The translations under genes and the position numbers were made by a program. The notes below the pieces were generated by a model. It was not told the origin of the DNA. It saw nothing but the letters and a program-made list of their open reading frames with translations, and searched no databases. DNA of 64,000 nt from Taklimakanibacter sp021828105 (GTDB lineage: Bacteria > Pseudomonadota > Alphaproteobacteria > Rhizobiales > Aestuariivirgaceae), in contig JAKATG010000005.1 of assembly GCA_021828105.1 (NCBI GenBank), forward strand, positions 1 through 64,000, given 5' to 3'. Positions within the stretch are counted from its first letter, which is position 1, and the number at the start of each line of letters is the position of its first letter. Below are positions 1 to 11,192 of the stretch, piece after piece.

Positions 1-39
1 AATGCGCTGCCATTGCGCATCGTTCAACATCAATCGAAT

Positions 40-67
40 CAAGGCTGCCCTCCAGTTTTCAGCCTTG
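40..67. other. Stem-loop downstream of the first gene
   Basis: A perfect 8-bp stem (CAAGGCTG, 40-47, with CAGCCTTG, 60-67) and a 12-nt loop lie about 57 bp past the stop of the minus-strand gene ending at 124. The minus-strand tail is only moderately T-rich, so it could be a weak terminator for that gene. The rest of bases 1-123 shows no gene; a second small palindrome (ATGCGC/GCGCAT) sits at about 2-20. Confidence 0.35.
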
Positions 68-123
68 AATCAAATTTCCGATGATTTGGGAATCGTCCCA
101 GCTACTATGATTGTAAACAGGCC

Positions 124-453
124 TTAGGCGAGCTTCGACAGATCGAGCTGCTCCGACGGTCCAAGCCAGATCACATGATCGGTATGGTCCTTGATCTCAT
201 CGCCCGAGAGCGCATGGGCGAAGATGGTGAAGCCCCGGCGGTTGGCGATGAGCCACTGCATCACATCGGAGAATTGCTCCGGGCTGACGGTGAGCTGGCA
301 CGAGCCGCGCGGATGCGGACCGACCGCGCCGTCATGCAGGCGGCCCATCGGAAGACCGAAACGATCGCGCAAAGCCTCGCACAAGCGCTGGGCATCCGCC
401 TTCTGCGGCGCATCATAATAGACATGGGCGTGATAGCCGGTGATCGTGGTCAT
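124..453 (-). CDS. DOPA 4,5-dioxygenase family protein
   Basis: The 109-residue product is the length of the small DOPA 4,5-dioxygenase-like family. It opens with TGYHAHVYYD, whose histidines match the N-terminal metal-binding HAH pattern of the family, and has later conserved His residues (LHDGAVGPHPRGSCQL, FAHALSG). Plant and fungal members cleave catechol rings extradiol-wise; bacterial members are poorly characterised, so the substrate is unknown. An upstream in-frame start at 510 exists, but the ATG at 453 is chosen because a GAGAAGAA stretch lies just upstream and the extra 19 residues would overlap the greA terminator. It lies downstream of greA on the same strand but is separated by that terminator. 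Confidence 0.75.
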   Translation of the reverse strand: MTTITGYHAHVYYDAPQKADAQRLCEALRDRFGLPMGRLHDGAVGPHPRGSCQLTVSPEQFSDVMQWLIANRRGFTIFAHALSGDEIKDHTDHVIWLGPSEQLDLSKLA

Positions 454-482
454 GGATATGTTCTTCTCGCTGTATGAAAGAT

Positions 483-505
483 AAAGGCCGGGAATACCCG
501 GCCTT
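483..505 (-). terminator. Intrinsic terminator of greA
   Basis: A perfect 9-bp stem (AAGGCCGGG, 484-492, with CCCGGCCTT, 497-505) has a 4-nt loop. Read on the minus strand it is followed by TTTATCTTT and lies 25 bp past the greA stop, a good rho-independent terminator. Confidence 0.85.
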
Positions 506-529
506 GTCATTCGTCGGATCGCGGCACGA

Positions 530-1003
530 TCAGTTGAAACGGACCTTCACGATCTCGTAGCTCTTGCCGCCGCCCGGTGTGGCGACCTCGACCGAATCGC
601 CGGTGCGCTTGCCGATGATGGCGCGCGCGATCGGCGACGACACCGAGATCATGCCCTTCTTCACATCGGCCTCGAACTCGCCGACGATCTGATAGATCGA
701 CTTGTCCTCGGTATCCTCATCGACGAGGGTGACCTTGGCGCCGAACTTCACCGTGTCGCCCGACAGTTTGGAAATGTCGATCACCTCGGCGCGGCTGATC
801 TTGTCCTCGAGCTCAGCGACCCGCGCCTCGGTCCAGCCCTGCTGCTCCTTGGCAGCATGGTATTCCGCATTCTCGGACAGATCGCCATGCGAGCGCGCTT
901 CCTCGATGGCGCGGATGATGCGCGGTCGCTCCACCGACTTCAGGTGCTTGATCTCATCCATCATGGCGGCATGGCCTGCCGCAGTCATCGGAACCTTGTC
1001 CAT
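530..1003 (-). CDS. greA: Transcription elongation factor GreA
   Basis: The 157-residue protein is full length for GreA. It starts MDKVPMTAAGHAAM and has the N-terminal coiled coil (RPRIIRAIEEARSHGDLSENAEYHAAKEQQ region, residues about 28-56) carrying the acidic residues at the hairpin tip that act inside the RNA polymerase secondary channel. The C-terminal FKBP-like domain contains ISVSSPIARAIIGKRTGD. GreA stimulates RNA cleavage by backtracked RNA polymerase. It is followed by its own terminator, and the desaturase gene upstream on the same strand is 174 bp away, so it is probably transcribed alone. Confidence 0.97.
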   Translation of the reverse strand: MDKVPMTAAGHAAMMDEIKHLKSVERPRIIRAIEEARSHGDLSENAEYHAAKEQQGWTEARVAELEDKISRAEVIDISKLSGDTVKFGAKVTLVDEDTEDKSIYQIVGEFEADVKKGMISVSSPIARAIIGKRTGDSVEVATPGGGKSYEIVKVRFN

Positions 1004-1177
1004 GGCGTCTCAAATCCGTCAGTTCAACTCTTTCCGGCGGGGCCAGAAGCCGCGCCGGGTCAAATGCATCCGTGTGAGCGGAAACCCGTTCCCGATGGAC
1101 GGCCGGTCAGGCGCCATCCCCTGGAACAGCCCACAAACATGGCTTAAGGCGGCCAGGAATTCAAGAGTCGCGTTAAG

Positions 1178-2122
1178 TTATTCTGCTGCCTGGCGAATTT
1201 CGGTTTCCTTGAAGGGCTCGGGAGGCCGGCGCATGGGCCCTTTGAGCTGCTTCAGGCCGGTCCCCATGAGGGCGCCGGCGAAGCTGTCTGCATCGGCCAC
1301 GAAGAGATCGGGAAGGCTCGCCCAGGAGGCGAGCGGGTGGCGGTGGTGCACCCGATGCATGTTGTGGTTGAGGATGAAGGGCTTCACGAAGGCGGGCACC
1401 GAGAGATTGTTGGCTGCCGCCGGGTCATTGGGATCGGTGCCGTAGTGATAGGCATTGTCGTAGAAGGAGACGATCAGTCCGCGCGAGAAGAACAGCAGAA
1501 CGAAGGGCGTGAGGTCGTCCCAGTTGCAATAGCATTGCAGCGCGATAAAGCCGACGCTCAACACCGCATCGAACTGGATGGTCTCAACCATGCGGCGGGT
1601 GAACATGTCTAGGATGGTGGCGACCGCCCGGTTCTGGGTGAAGGCCAGGATGACGCGCCTGACGCGCTTCCAGAAGAAGAACATCAGCGGCGCCAGCACC
1701 TCGGACATATAGAGGCCGCCAAGGATGCGGGCATAATAGGCGAGCCACCACAGGAGGAAATGACGCGTGTCTCGAGGCACGAGCTCGGTCGTGTCGAGCT
1801 CGCTCCGGTTGTAGCGGTGATGCGTCATATGCCCGACTTTGAGGATATGGAACGGGCAGCCGAAGAGGATGGCATGGACGCGGCCCAGCCAGTCATTGGC
1901 CTGGCGGTTGTGCAGAAGCTTGTAGTGGATGGCCTCGTGGATGAGGAGCCAGCTCATCACCGTCGCATAGCCATAGACCAGGAGATAGACGAAGAAGGCA
2001 AGGCCGCTCCAGGCCCAGATCATCGGCGTCAGAGCGAGGCCAGCCAGCTGGAACAGGATGGCGAAGGTCGAAAAGGCGATATTCTGTTTCTGCGGGAGAT
2101 GGCGCAGCGAGGATTTGTCCAT
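1178..2122 (-). CDS. Fatty acid desaturase family membrane enzyme
   Basis: All three histidine clusters of the membrane di-iron desaturase superfamily are visible: HEAIHYKLLH at about residues 62-71, HMTHH at about 98-102 and HNMHRVHH near residue 265. Several hydrophobic segments surround them (for example AILFQLAGLALTPMIWAWSG and LAFFVYLLVYGY). The family introduces double bonds or hydroxyls into lipids; whether this one acts on acyl chains, carotenoids or sphingolipids cannot be told. The frame stays open to an ATG at 2224, but that extension is a Ser/Pro-rich stretch encoded by repeat-like DNA, so the ATG at 2122 is preferred, giving 314 residues. It sits alone between carB and greA. Confidence 0.85.
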   Translation of the reverse strand: MDKSSLRHLPQKQNIAFSTFAILFQLAGLALTPMIWAWSGLAFFVYLLVYGYATVMSWLLIHEAIHYKLLHNRQANDWLGRVHAILFGCPFHILKVGHMTHHRYNRSELDTTELVPRDTRHFLLWWLAYYARILGGLYMSEVLAPLMFFFWKRVRRVILAFTQNRAVATILDMFTRRMVETIQFDAVLSVGFIALQCYCNWDDLTPFVLLFFSRGLIVSFYDNAYHYGTDPNDPAAANNLSVPAFVKPFILNHNMHRVHHRHPLASWASLPDLFVADADSFAGALMGTGLKQLKGPMRRPPEPFKETEIRQAAE

Positions 2123-2331
2123 GCCGCCGCTCAATCTCGCGGCGAGCGGCGTCACGCTTCGCTCTCCTTCCCCGGACGGGGGCGAGATCGCGTTGGGGGA
2201 CGGAGACTCTCTTCCAAATGCCATTCTTCGCTTATCCGCTGTGCAGCGAACCGTCCTTAACTACGCCCTTTGGATTCAAGAATGCCTAGTGAGCCCGATT
2301 CCCGGCCTGTCCAACCCCCATCCGGCCGGCA

Positions 2332-5718
<3,387 letters not shown>

Positions 5719-5818
5719 GCGAGGGGGTTCCCTACACGGGGAATCCCGGGAAGCCAAGGGGATTCACCATCGCTGAAATGCCGCATCAGCGGCAGTTCGA
5801 ACGACCATTTCTGGGAGA

Positions 5819-6136
5819 TTACGGCGTGGCCGTCACGGGCTCGCCAGAGGCCGCGGCGACCGTCGCTTCGCGGTTGATGCATTTGATCTGGCGGAAGACC
5901 AGCGACTTGTCGGCGGTCCTGAGCCTTTCGAAGGTGAGAGCCTTGGCAAAGCCGTTGTCGCGGCACCACACGTCAGCCGAGGGCTTGCCGCAGCTCGTGC
6001 GGTCCGACATGCACAAGGCCACCGGCTTGCCGAAGACGGCCGGGTTGAAATAGGTGCGCGTCGCCGTATCGGCCTTGGCGATCGAGACGGACAAGGTCAG
6101 GGCGGCGGCGATCAGAACAAGGAAGCGGGGGAACAT
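5819..6136 (-). CDS. Small secreted Cys-containing protein, unknown function
   Basis: The 105-residue product begins with a clear Sec signal peptide (MFPRFLVLIAAALTLSVSIAKA) and the mature part has four cysteines (LCMSD, SCGK, WCRD, IKCIN), suggesting two disulfides in the periplasm. No family was recognised. The ATG at 6136 is preferred over a TTG at 6142 because GGAG lies 9 bp before the ATG and only 3 bp before the TTG. It is transcribed away from the frame-broken L,D-transpeptidase gene, and the 138-bp divergent region contains the three-half-site motif at 6188-6214, so it is probably controlled by the same regulator as the genes at 9407 and 16466. Confidence 0.7.
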   Translation of the reverse strand: MFPRFLVLIAAALTLSVSIAKADTATRTYFNPAVFGKPVALCMSDRTSCGKPSADVWCRDNGFAKALTFERLRTADKSLVFRQIKCINREATVAAASGEPVTATP

Positions 6137-6187
6137 TTTCAATGACTCCAGCGTGACGCATTTGCCACAGCAGCGAAAAATAGACGC

Positions 6188-6214
6188 TGAATGGCGGCTT
6201 CATCCGTCGTTCAT
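6188..6214. promoter_or_regulatory. Three-half-site operator, copy A
   Basis: The site reads TGAAT-N5-CTTCAT-N5-GTTCAT: an inverted pair plus a direct repeat spaced by 11 bp, typical of OmpR-family response regulators. It lies midway between the divergent small secreted protein (ATG 52 bp away) and the L,D-transpeptidase (61 bp away). Copies B (9473-9499) and C (16531-16557) have identical spacing. The binding protein is not known from the sequence. Confidence 0.6.
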
Positions 6215-6274
6215 CGTTGACGAAATGGCCGCCACCCGGCGATGAATAGGGCGAGAGTGTTTGGGGGACGGCTC

Positions 6275-6864
6275 ATGCTTTTGAAATCATTGATTGTTGC
6301 AGGAATCGTTGCGATTTTCGGTGTGGCTGTGGCGCTTTCTCCGGCTAAGGCCGAGAACGACCGCGGGCGCACCATTGCCGTCAAAACTTCCTCGGCGGCG
6401 GAGCCTCGCCCTACAGCGTCAACCCGCGCTTCAAGCGCCGGGAAATCGATTATTCCTCGAGCGAAGCGCCGGGTACGATCATCATAGAGACCCGCAAGCG
6501 TTTCCTCTATCTGGTTCTCGATGACGGCAGGGCGCTGCGCTACGGCATCGGCGTCGGCCGGTCGGGCTTTAGCTGGAAAGGGGTCGAAAACATCAGCCGC
6601 AAGGCCGAATGGCCCGACTGGCGCCCGCCCGCCGAAATGCTGAAGCGCCACCCTGACCTGCCGGACTTCGTTGAAGGTGGCCCCAACAATCCGCTGGGGG
6701 CACGGGCGCTCTATCTCGGCGCCACTGAATACCGCATTCATGGCACGGTTCAGCCCTGGACTATCGGCTATGCGACCTCATCGGGCTGCATCCGCCTCAC
6801 CAATGACGATGTGATCGATCTCTATGGCCGCGCCAAGGTCGGCGCCAAGGTCATCGTGAACTGA
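6275..6864 (+). pseudogene. L,D-transpeptidase (YkuD) with a frameshift
   Basis: Two overlapping frames together encode one secreted L,D-transpeptidase. The first frame gives a signal peptide (MLLKSLIVAGIVAIFGVAVA, then LSPAKA) from an ATG at 6275 preceded by GGGGGA; it closes at 6487. The catalytic part is in the frame that is open from 6349 to 6864 and includes RKRFLYLVLDDGRALRYGIG, WKGVENIS and the active-site block IHGTVQPWTIGYATSSGCIR with the nucleophilic Cys. Such enzymes make 3-3 cross-links in peptidoglycan or anchor proteins to it. Joining the frames needs a -1 change near 6381-6390, at TCAAAAC. This may be a real mutation, a sequencing error in the A run, or slippage. The catalytic frame has no ATG before 6637. 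The 3' end overlaps the convergent MocR gene by 14 bp. Confidence 0.8.
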
Positions 6865-8260
6865 CCAGCGCCTTCTCCAGCACCGTGAACAGACGCTGTG
6901 AGCGCGACTGCGCCACGTTGAAGCGCATATAATTCCCCGCCGACCGGGTCGGGCTGAACACATTGCCCGGCGCCAGCACGATGTTCTCGGCCAAAGCGCG
7001 CCTTGCCACATCGGCCGAATCGAGGCCGCCCGGAAGCTTCATCCACAGGAACATGCCGCCCTTGGGCTCGAGCCAGGGCTCGAGGCCGAGCGCCTTCAGG
7101 CGTTCCAGGGTCTCGCCCATGGCCTGGGCGAGGCGCCGGTTCAGGCCCTCGACATGCTTGCGGTAGAAGCCGTCGCTCAGGACGGCGAAGACGAGCTCGG
7201 CCGCGAAAGGATCGCTGCCGAAGGAGGTGGCGAGCTTCATGTCGATGAGGCCGTCGATCCATTCGGGACGCGCGGCGATGAAGCCCGAGCGCAAGGCGGC
7301 GGACAGTGTCTTCGAGAAGCTGCCGATATGGATGACGCGCTCGAGCCCGTCGAAGGCGGCGAGGCGCTGGCCCGGCTCACGCTCGAAATCCATGAAGATG
7401 CCATCCTCGATGATGGTGAGGCCATGGGCCTCGGCGAGCTTGAGCAGGCGATGGGCTTGTGCCGGCGAGAGCGTGGCGCCGGTCGGGTTGTGAAGCGCGC
7501 AGTTGGTGATGTAGAGGCGCGGGCGATGCTCGGCCAGGACTTTCGCGAAGCTCTCCATCTCGGGGCCGGACGGCGTATAGGGGACGCTCACGATCCGCGC
7601 GCGATGGGCGCGCAGCATGGCAATGAAGTTGAAATAGCAGGGATCATCGACCAGCACGGTGTCGCCCGGCTCGATGAGCAAGCGGCAGATGAGATCGATC
7701 GCCTGGGTGCCGGAATCGGTCAGGAGGATCTGGTCGGGCGGGGCTTCGATGCCCTGCTCGGCGAGGCGCCGCGACAGGAACTGGCGCAAGGGGGCGAGGC
7801 CCCGGGGCTCGCCATAATCGGTGAGATAGGGTGTATGCCGGCGCCGCGCCAGAGCGCGCATGGCCCGGCGCAGCGCCTCCTGCGGCATCCATGACGAAGG
7901 CAGCCAGCCGCAGCCGGGCTTCAGCATCCTGTCGCCGGCCTCGAGCGACTGGCGCGACACCCAGAGCGGATCGATGGCGCGGTCGAGCTTCGGCCCGATC
8001 TCGGCCAAGGTGAGGGGCGGCAAGGGACCGGCGACGAAGAAGCCGGAGCCCCGGCGCGAGCCGATGGTGCCGTCCGCCACCAGCCGGTCATAGGCTTCGA
8101 CCACGGTCGATTTGGAGACGCCCTGCGCCGCGGCGAAGCCGCGGATCGAGGGCAGCCTGGCGCCGGGCTTCAGGATGCGGGCGGCAATGCGGTCGCGGAT
8201 CGCCTGGATGACCTGCTCGACGCGGGTTGGAGGCGCTGCGGCGGATGGATGGTGGTCCAT
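6851..8260 (-). CDS. MocR/PdxR-type GntR regulator with aminotransferase domain
   Basis: The 469-residue protein has an N-terminal winged-helix GntR domain (residues about 10-80: RVEQVIQAIRDRIAARILKP, LPSIRGFAAAQGVSKSTVVE) fused to a fold-type I aminotransferase domain with the PLP-lysine region HIGSFSKTLSAALRSGF. MocR proteins sense amino acids, vitamers or amines through PLP and usually control a divergent neighbour. Here the divergent gene at 8349 is an EamA exporter, a classic pairing. The ATG at 8260 is chosen because it begins just before the HTH; upstream residues in the open frame are antisense to the exporter gene. Confidence 0.92.
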   Translation of the reverse strand: MDHHPSAAAPPTRVEQVIQAIRDRIAARILKPGARLPSIRGFAAAQGVSKSTVVEAYDRLVADGTIGSRRGSGFFVAGPLPPLTLAEIGPKLDRAIDPLWVSRQSLEAGDRMLKPGCGWLPSSWMPQEALRRAMRALARRRHTPYLTDYGEPRGLAPLRQFLSRRLAEQGIEAPPDQILLTDSGTQAIDLICRLLIEPGDTVLVDDPCYFNFIAMLRAHRARIVSVPYTPSGPEMESFAKVLAEHRPRLYITNCALHNPTGATLSPAQAHRLLKLAEAHGLTIIEDGIFMDFEREPGQRLAAFDGLERVIHIGSFSKTLSAALRSGFIAARPEWIDGLIDMKLATSFGSDPFAAELVFAVLSDGFYRKHVEGLNRRLAQAMGETLERLKALGLEPWLEPKGGMFLWMKLPGGLDSADVARRALAENIVLAPGNVFSPTRSAGNYMRFNVAQSRSQRLFTVLEKALVSSR

Positions 8261-8279
8261 CTGTATGGGTCCTGGTATC

Positions 8280-8303
8280 AGTACAGTTCGCCCCGATTGT
8301 ACT
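8280..8303. promoter_or_regulatory. Candidate MocR operator in divergent promoter region
   Basis: The 88-bp space between the MocR gene and the EamA gene holds a perfect inverted repeat AGTACA-N12-TGTACT, and next to it CTGTA/TACAG arms (8261-8265, 8282-8286). MocR regulators commonly bind repeated half-sites in such divergent regions. The assignment is by position and symmetry only. Confidence 0.45.
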
Positions 8304-8348
8304 CCTCTGTCTCTGGAGGTTCCAGGGCCGGCGCGCCAGAAGGAACCC

Positions 8349-9209
8349 ATGGACAGAACCGCCATCGGCTGGATCAACGGATTTCTCGGCGTCGTCATCT
8401 TCTCGGGCTCGCTGCCGGCGACGCGCGCCGCCGTTGCCGATTTCGATCCAGTCTTCCTCACCGTGGCGCGCGCCTCGATCGCGGCACTGCTCGCCGTCCT
8501 CGTGCTCCTCCTCTTCCGTCAGCGGCGCCCGCAGCGTGCCGACATCGTGCCGCTCGTCATCGTGGCGCTCGGTGTCGTCGTCGGCTTTCCACTGTTGACG
8601 GCGCTGGCGCTGAAGCACATCACGGCGGCCCATTCGATCGTGTTCGTCGGCCTCCTGCCGCTGGCGACCGCGATCTTCGCGGTGCTGCGCGGCGGCGAAC
8701 GGCCGAAGCCCGCTTTCTGGCTGTTCTCCGTGCTCGGCAGCGCGCTGGTGGTGGGCTTTGCCCTGGCGCAAGGCGTCACCGCAGCACCCCTCGGCGACAT
8801 GCTGATGCTGGGCGCGATCATCGTCTGCGGCCTCGGCTATGCCGAAGGGGCGCGGCTCTCACGCAAGCTCGGCGGCTGGCAGGTGATCTGCTGGGCGCTG
8901 GTCATCGCGCTGCCGGTGATGGGCCTGATCATGGCCTATGCCTGGCCCTCAAGCTGGAGCGGCATCAGCGGGCCCGCCTGGATCGGCCTCGCCTATGTGT
9001 CGGTCTTCAGCATGCTGGTCGGCTTCTTCTTCTGGTATCACGGGCTGGCGCTGGGCGGCATCGCCACCGTCGGTCAGCTGCAGTTGCTGCAGCCGTTCTT
9101 CGGACTGATGCTGGCGGCGCTGCTGCTCAACGAGCAGGTGAGCGCCGCCATGTTCATCGTGACCTTGGGAATTGTCGCCTGCGTGGCGGGGGCCAAGAGA
9201 TTCGCCTGA
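8349..9209 (+). CDS. EamA/DMT-family exporter
   Basis: The 286-residue protein consists almost wholly of about ten hydrophobic segments in two EamA repeats (start MDRTAIGWINGFLGVVIFSG; end AAMFIVTLGIVACVAGA), the layout of drug/metabolite-superfamily exporters. AGAAGGAA 3-10 bp before the ATG at 8349 fixes the start. Its divergent MocR regulator suggests export of an amino acid or related PLP ligand, but the substrate is unknown. It ends one base before the stop of the convergent small secreted gene. Confidence 0.9.
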   Translation: MDRTAIGWINGFLGVVIFSGSLPATRAAVADFDPVFLTVARASIAALLAVLVLLLFRQRRPQRADIVPLVIVALGVVVGFPLLTALALKHITAAHSIVFVGLLPLATAIFAVLRGGERPKPAFWLFSVLGSALVVGFALAQGVTAAPLGDMLMLGAIIVCGLGYAEGARLSRKLGGWQVICWALVIALPVMGLIMAYAWPSSWSGISGPAWIGLAYVSVFSMLVGFFFWYHGLALGGIATVGQLQLLQPFFGLMLAALLLNEQVSAAMFIVTLGIVACVAGAKRFA

Positions 9210-9407
9210 TCAGGCGCCGAAGCAGCCGGACCCGGAGCACGGCTCGAGCGTTATCGGGTGACGCGCCGGCCAAGCCTGGTTCTTCGTCATCACGGTGATG
9301 TTCGCTTCCTTGACCTTGGCGCGCAAATAGGCGCGATTGTCACTCGCCAAGGCTCCGGCATTGAGCAGGAAGCCGGCCAGGAGCAGGGTTGCGACAGCGG
9401 TTCTCAT
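9210..9407 (-). CDS. Small secreted protein, unknown function
   Basis: A 65-residue product with a Sec signal peptide (MRTAVATLLLAGFLLNAGALA) and a short mature part ending CSGSGCFGA with two closely spaced cysteines. The ATG at 9407 follows GAGAGGG. No family was recognised. Copy B of the three-half-site motif lies 66 bp upstream, the same arrangement as the small secreted gene at 5819-6136. Confidence 0.6.
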   Translation of the reverse strand: MRTAVATLLLAGFLLNAGALASDNRAYLRAKVKEANITVMTKNQAWPARHPITLEPCSGSGCFGA

Positions 9408-9472
9408 GACGCCCTCTCAAAGGCACTAACAGTTGTCGCGAGTCTAATGCCACGGGGCTCTCGAACCCGGCC

Positions 9473-9499
9473 TGAATGGGCCGTTCATCTGGCGTTCAT
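9473..9499. promoter_or_regulatory. Three-half-site operator, copy B
   Basis: TGAAT-N5-GTTCAT-N5-GTTCAT, the cleanest of the three copies. It lies upstream of the minus-strand small secreted gene (ATG at 9407) and just past the stop of the flavoprotein gene (9517), so it can only serve the former. Confidence 0.65.
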
Positions 9500-9516
9500 C
9501 TAGTGAATCAATTGTT

Positions 9517-11058
9517 TTAAAAGGGGATTTCTCGAATTCCATACCGGCCAGGCGCCAATATGCCGTTCGGATCCAGGGCCTTTTTGATCCTTCCGCAGGC
9601 CGTCCTGAACGGCACAATGGCTTGGCCCATATGGAAGTCGTGGAAGTCGACCGGCGAGCGGCCGACAAAGACGCCGCGGCGTGCCACCTCCTCGGCCATC
9701 TTGCGATAGCAGGCTTGTGCCCTCAGGCGTTCATCCTCGTCCTCGCGGTTGAAGCCAAGGACATGGAGGCCGCGGGCGAAGCGGGCCGAACAGACATTCA
9801 TCACCGTGTAGTCGAGCCCGTGCTCTTGATAGATGCCGCGGCAGAGGCGCTGGAATTCATTGGCGATCCTGCCGATCATCGGCGTGCCGGGCAGGAACCA
9901 GCTGTTGCCGCCGCCCGGCCGCCATTTGAGCAGCCCCAATTCGCCGACGCCGGGCACGCCGGAAAAGGCATTGATGGCGATGGCGAGAGGTCCGATCTCG
10001 AGCGCCTCCTCATGTGGAATGTAGCGCGCCTTCCCCGACTGCCCGAAATGCGCGCGCACCCGCCCTATCATCGGCTCCATCGCGGCGTCATTGGCACCAT
10101 AGAAGGCGCCGGAAACATTCCATGCACCGAGCCCGTGCTTCTTGCGCAAGGCGCGCCGGCCTTCATGCGAGATGGCGCGCTTGCCGCCGCTCTGGCGATA
10201 TTCCGGGCTCTCGCCCTCGGTGCCGCACAGATAGAGATCATTGGTCACGCGGAAGAGCGTCGGCACGAAATTCGAGAGCTTGAGCGGCCGGCAGAGATCG
10301 ACGATCTCCTCCAGATCGTCGTCGTTCTCGTAGACGAAGTGGAAGGAGCGGACGGCCGGCGGGCGCGGCAGAAGCCATATGCCCATGCGGGTGACGATGC
10401 CGTAATTCGATTGCGCGAACAGGCCGTCGAGAATCGGACCGAACGAATATTTCGACGTATGCCAGTTGGAGACGTCGGCGCTGTCGAGCGCGCCGTCGCC
10501 GGTGCGCAGGATGTCGCCATTCGCCATCACCACTTCCATGCCGCAGGCGAAGCCGAAATGATCGAAGTAGGGACCGTAGCCCGCTCCCTTGTCGAGCGCA
10601 TTGCCGAGCATGCCGCCTTCCGGCGGGCCCGAGGTCACGTCGAGCATGAGCTTGTTGCCGCGGCGAACCAGCTCGTCATACATCGCCTGATAGGTGACGC
10701 CCGGTTCGACGACCGCATAGGCCAGCGTCTCGTTGATCTCGAGGATACGGTTCATCCGGTGGCCGAGATCGATCACGACCTGTCCGGGCTCATTGGGGGA
10801 GCGGCTGCCGAGCCCGATATTATTGCCGGTGCTGACCGGATAGAGCGGAACCAGATGGGCGTTCGCCGCGCGCACGATCGCCTGAACATCGCCGGTCGAG
10901 CCCGGATAAAGAACCGCCGCGGGAAGGATGTCGCCGCCCGGCAATGTGTTCTCGCCATAGCGCCTGAGCGTCTCCGCGCTTCGGTTGATGTTGGCTTCGC
11001 CGAGCTCGGCTGCGATTTCAGCGAGAAATGCCTTCAGACGGGAAGGGCGGTCATCCAT
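9517..11058 (-). CDS. FAD-binding oxidase of the vanillyl-alcohol oxidase / p-cresol methylhydroxylase family
   Basis: The 513-residue protein has an N-terminal PCMH-type FAD-binding domain (VLYPGSTGDVQAIVRAAN, VSTGNNIGLGSRSPNEPGQV, SGPPEGGMLGNALDKGAGYG) and a cap domain with GLLKWRPGGGNSWFLPGT and FVGRSPVDFHDFHMGQ, resembling VAO, eugenol hydroxylase and PchF. The family oxidises para-alkyl phenols and similar compounds via a quinone methide. The start follows a strong AGGAGG. It is divergent from the AraC gene at 11193, and the downstream-facing GlcF-like protein could accept its electrons. No cytochrome subunit gene of the PchC type is visible. The exact phenolic or hydroxy-acid substrate is unknown. 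Confidence 0.85.
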   Translation of the reverse strand: MDDRPSRLKAFLAEIAAELGEANINRSAETLRRYGENTLPGGDILPAAVLYPGSTGDVQAIVRAANAHLVPLYPVSTGNNIGLGSRSPNEPGQVVIDLGHRMNRILEINETLAYAVVEPGVTYQAMYDELVRRGNKLMLDVTSGPPEGGMLGNALDKGAGYGPYFDHFGFACGMEVVMANGDILRTGDGALDSADVSNWHTSKYSFGPILDGLFAQSNYGIVTRMGIWLLPRPPAVRSFHFVYENDDDLEEIVDLCRPLKLSNFVPTLFRVTNDLYLCGTEGESPEYRQSGGKRAISHEGRRALRKKHGLGAWNVSGAFYGANDAAMEPMIGRVRAHFGQSGKARYIPHEEALEIGPLAIAINAFSGVPGVGELGLLKWRPGGGNSWFLPGTPMIGRIANEFQRLCRGIYQEHGLDYTVMNVCSARFARGLHVLGFNREDEDERLRAQACYRKMAEEVARRGVFVGRSPVDFHDFHMGQAIVPFRTACGRIKKALDPNGILAPGRYGIREIPF

Positions 11059-11192
11059 GGCTGCCTCCTGATACGGCCCGCGACGGACGAGTCCTAAATG
11101 ATTGCACGGACATGAGTCTTATCCGGCAGTGCAAGCCGAGTTATCTCGAGGCGCACTGGCCCCGCCGTCACGCTTGCGATAGATTGCCCGTC

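Noticed and set aside
9517..11058. GlcD-type glycolate oxidase subunit
   Set aside because: It is an FAD-binding oxidase, but its cap-domain motifs and WRPGGGNSWF segment fit the VAO/PCMH branch better than GlcD.
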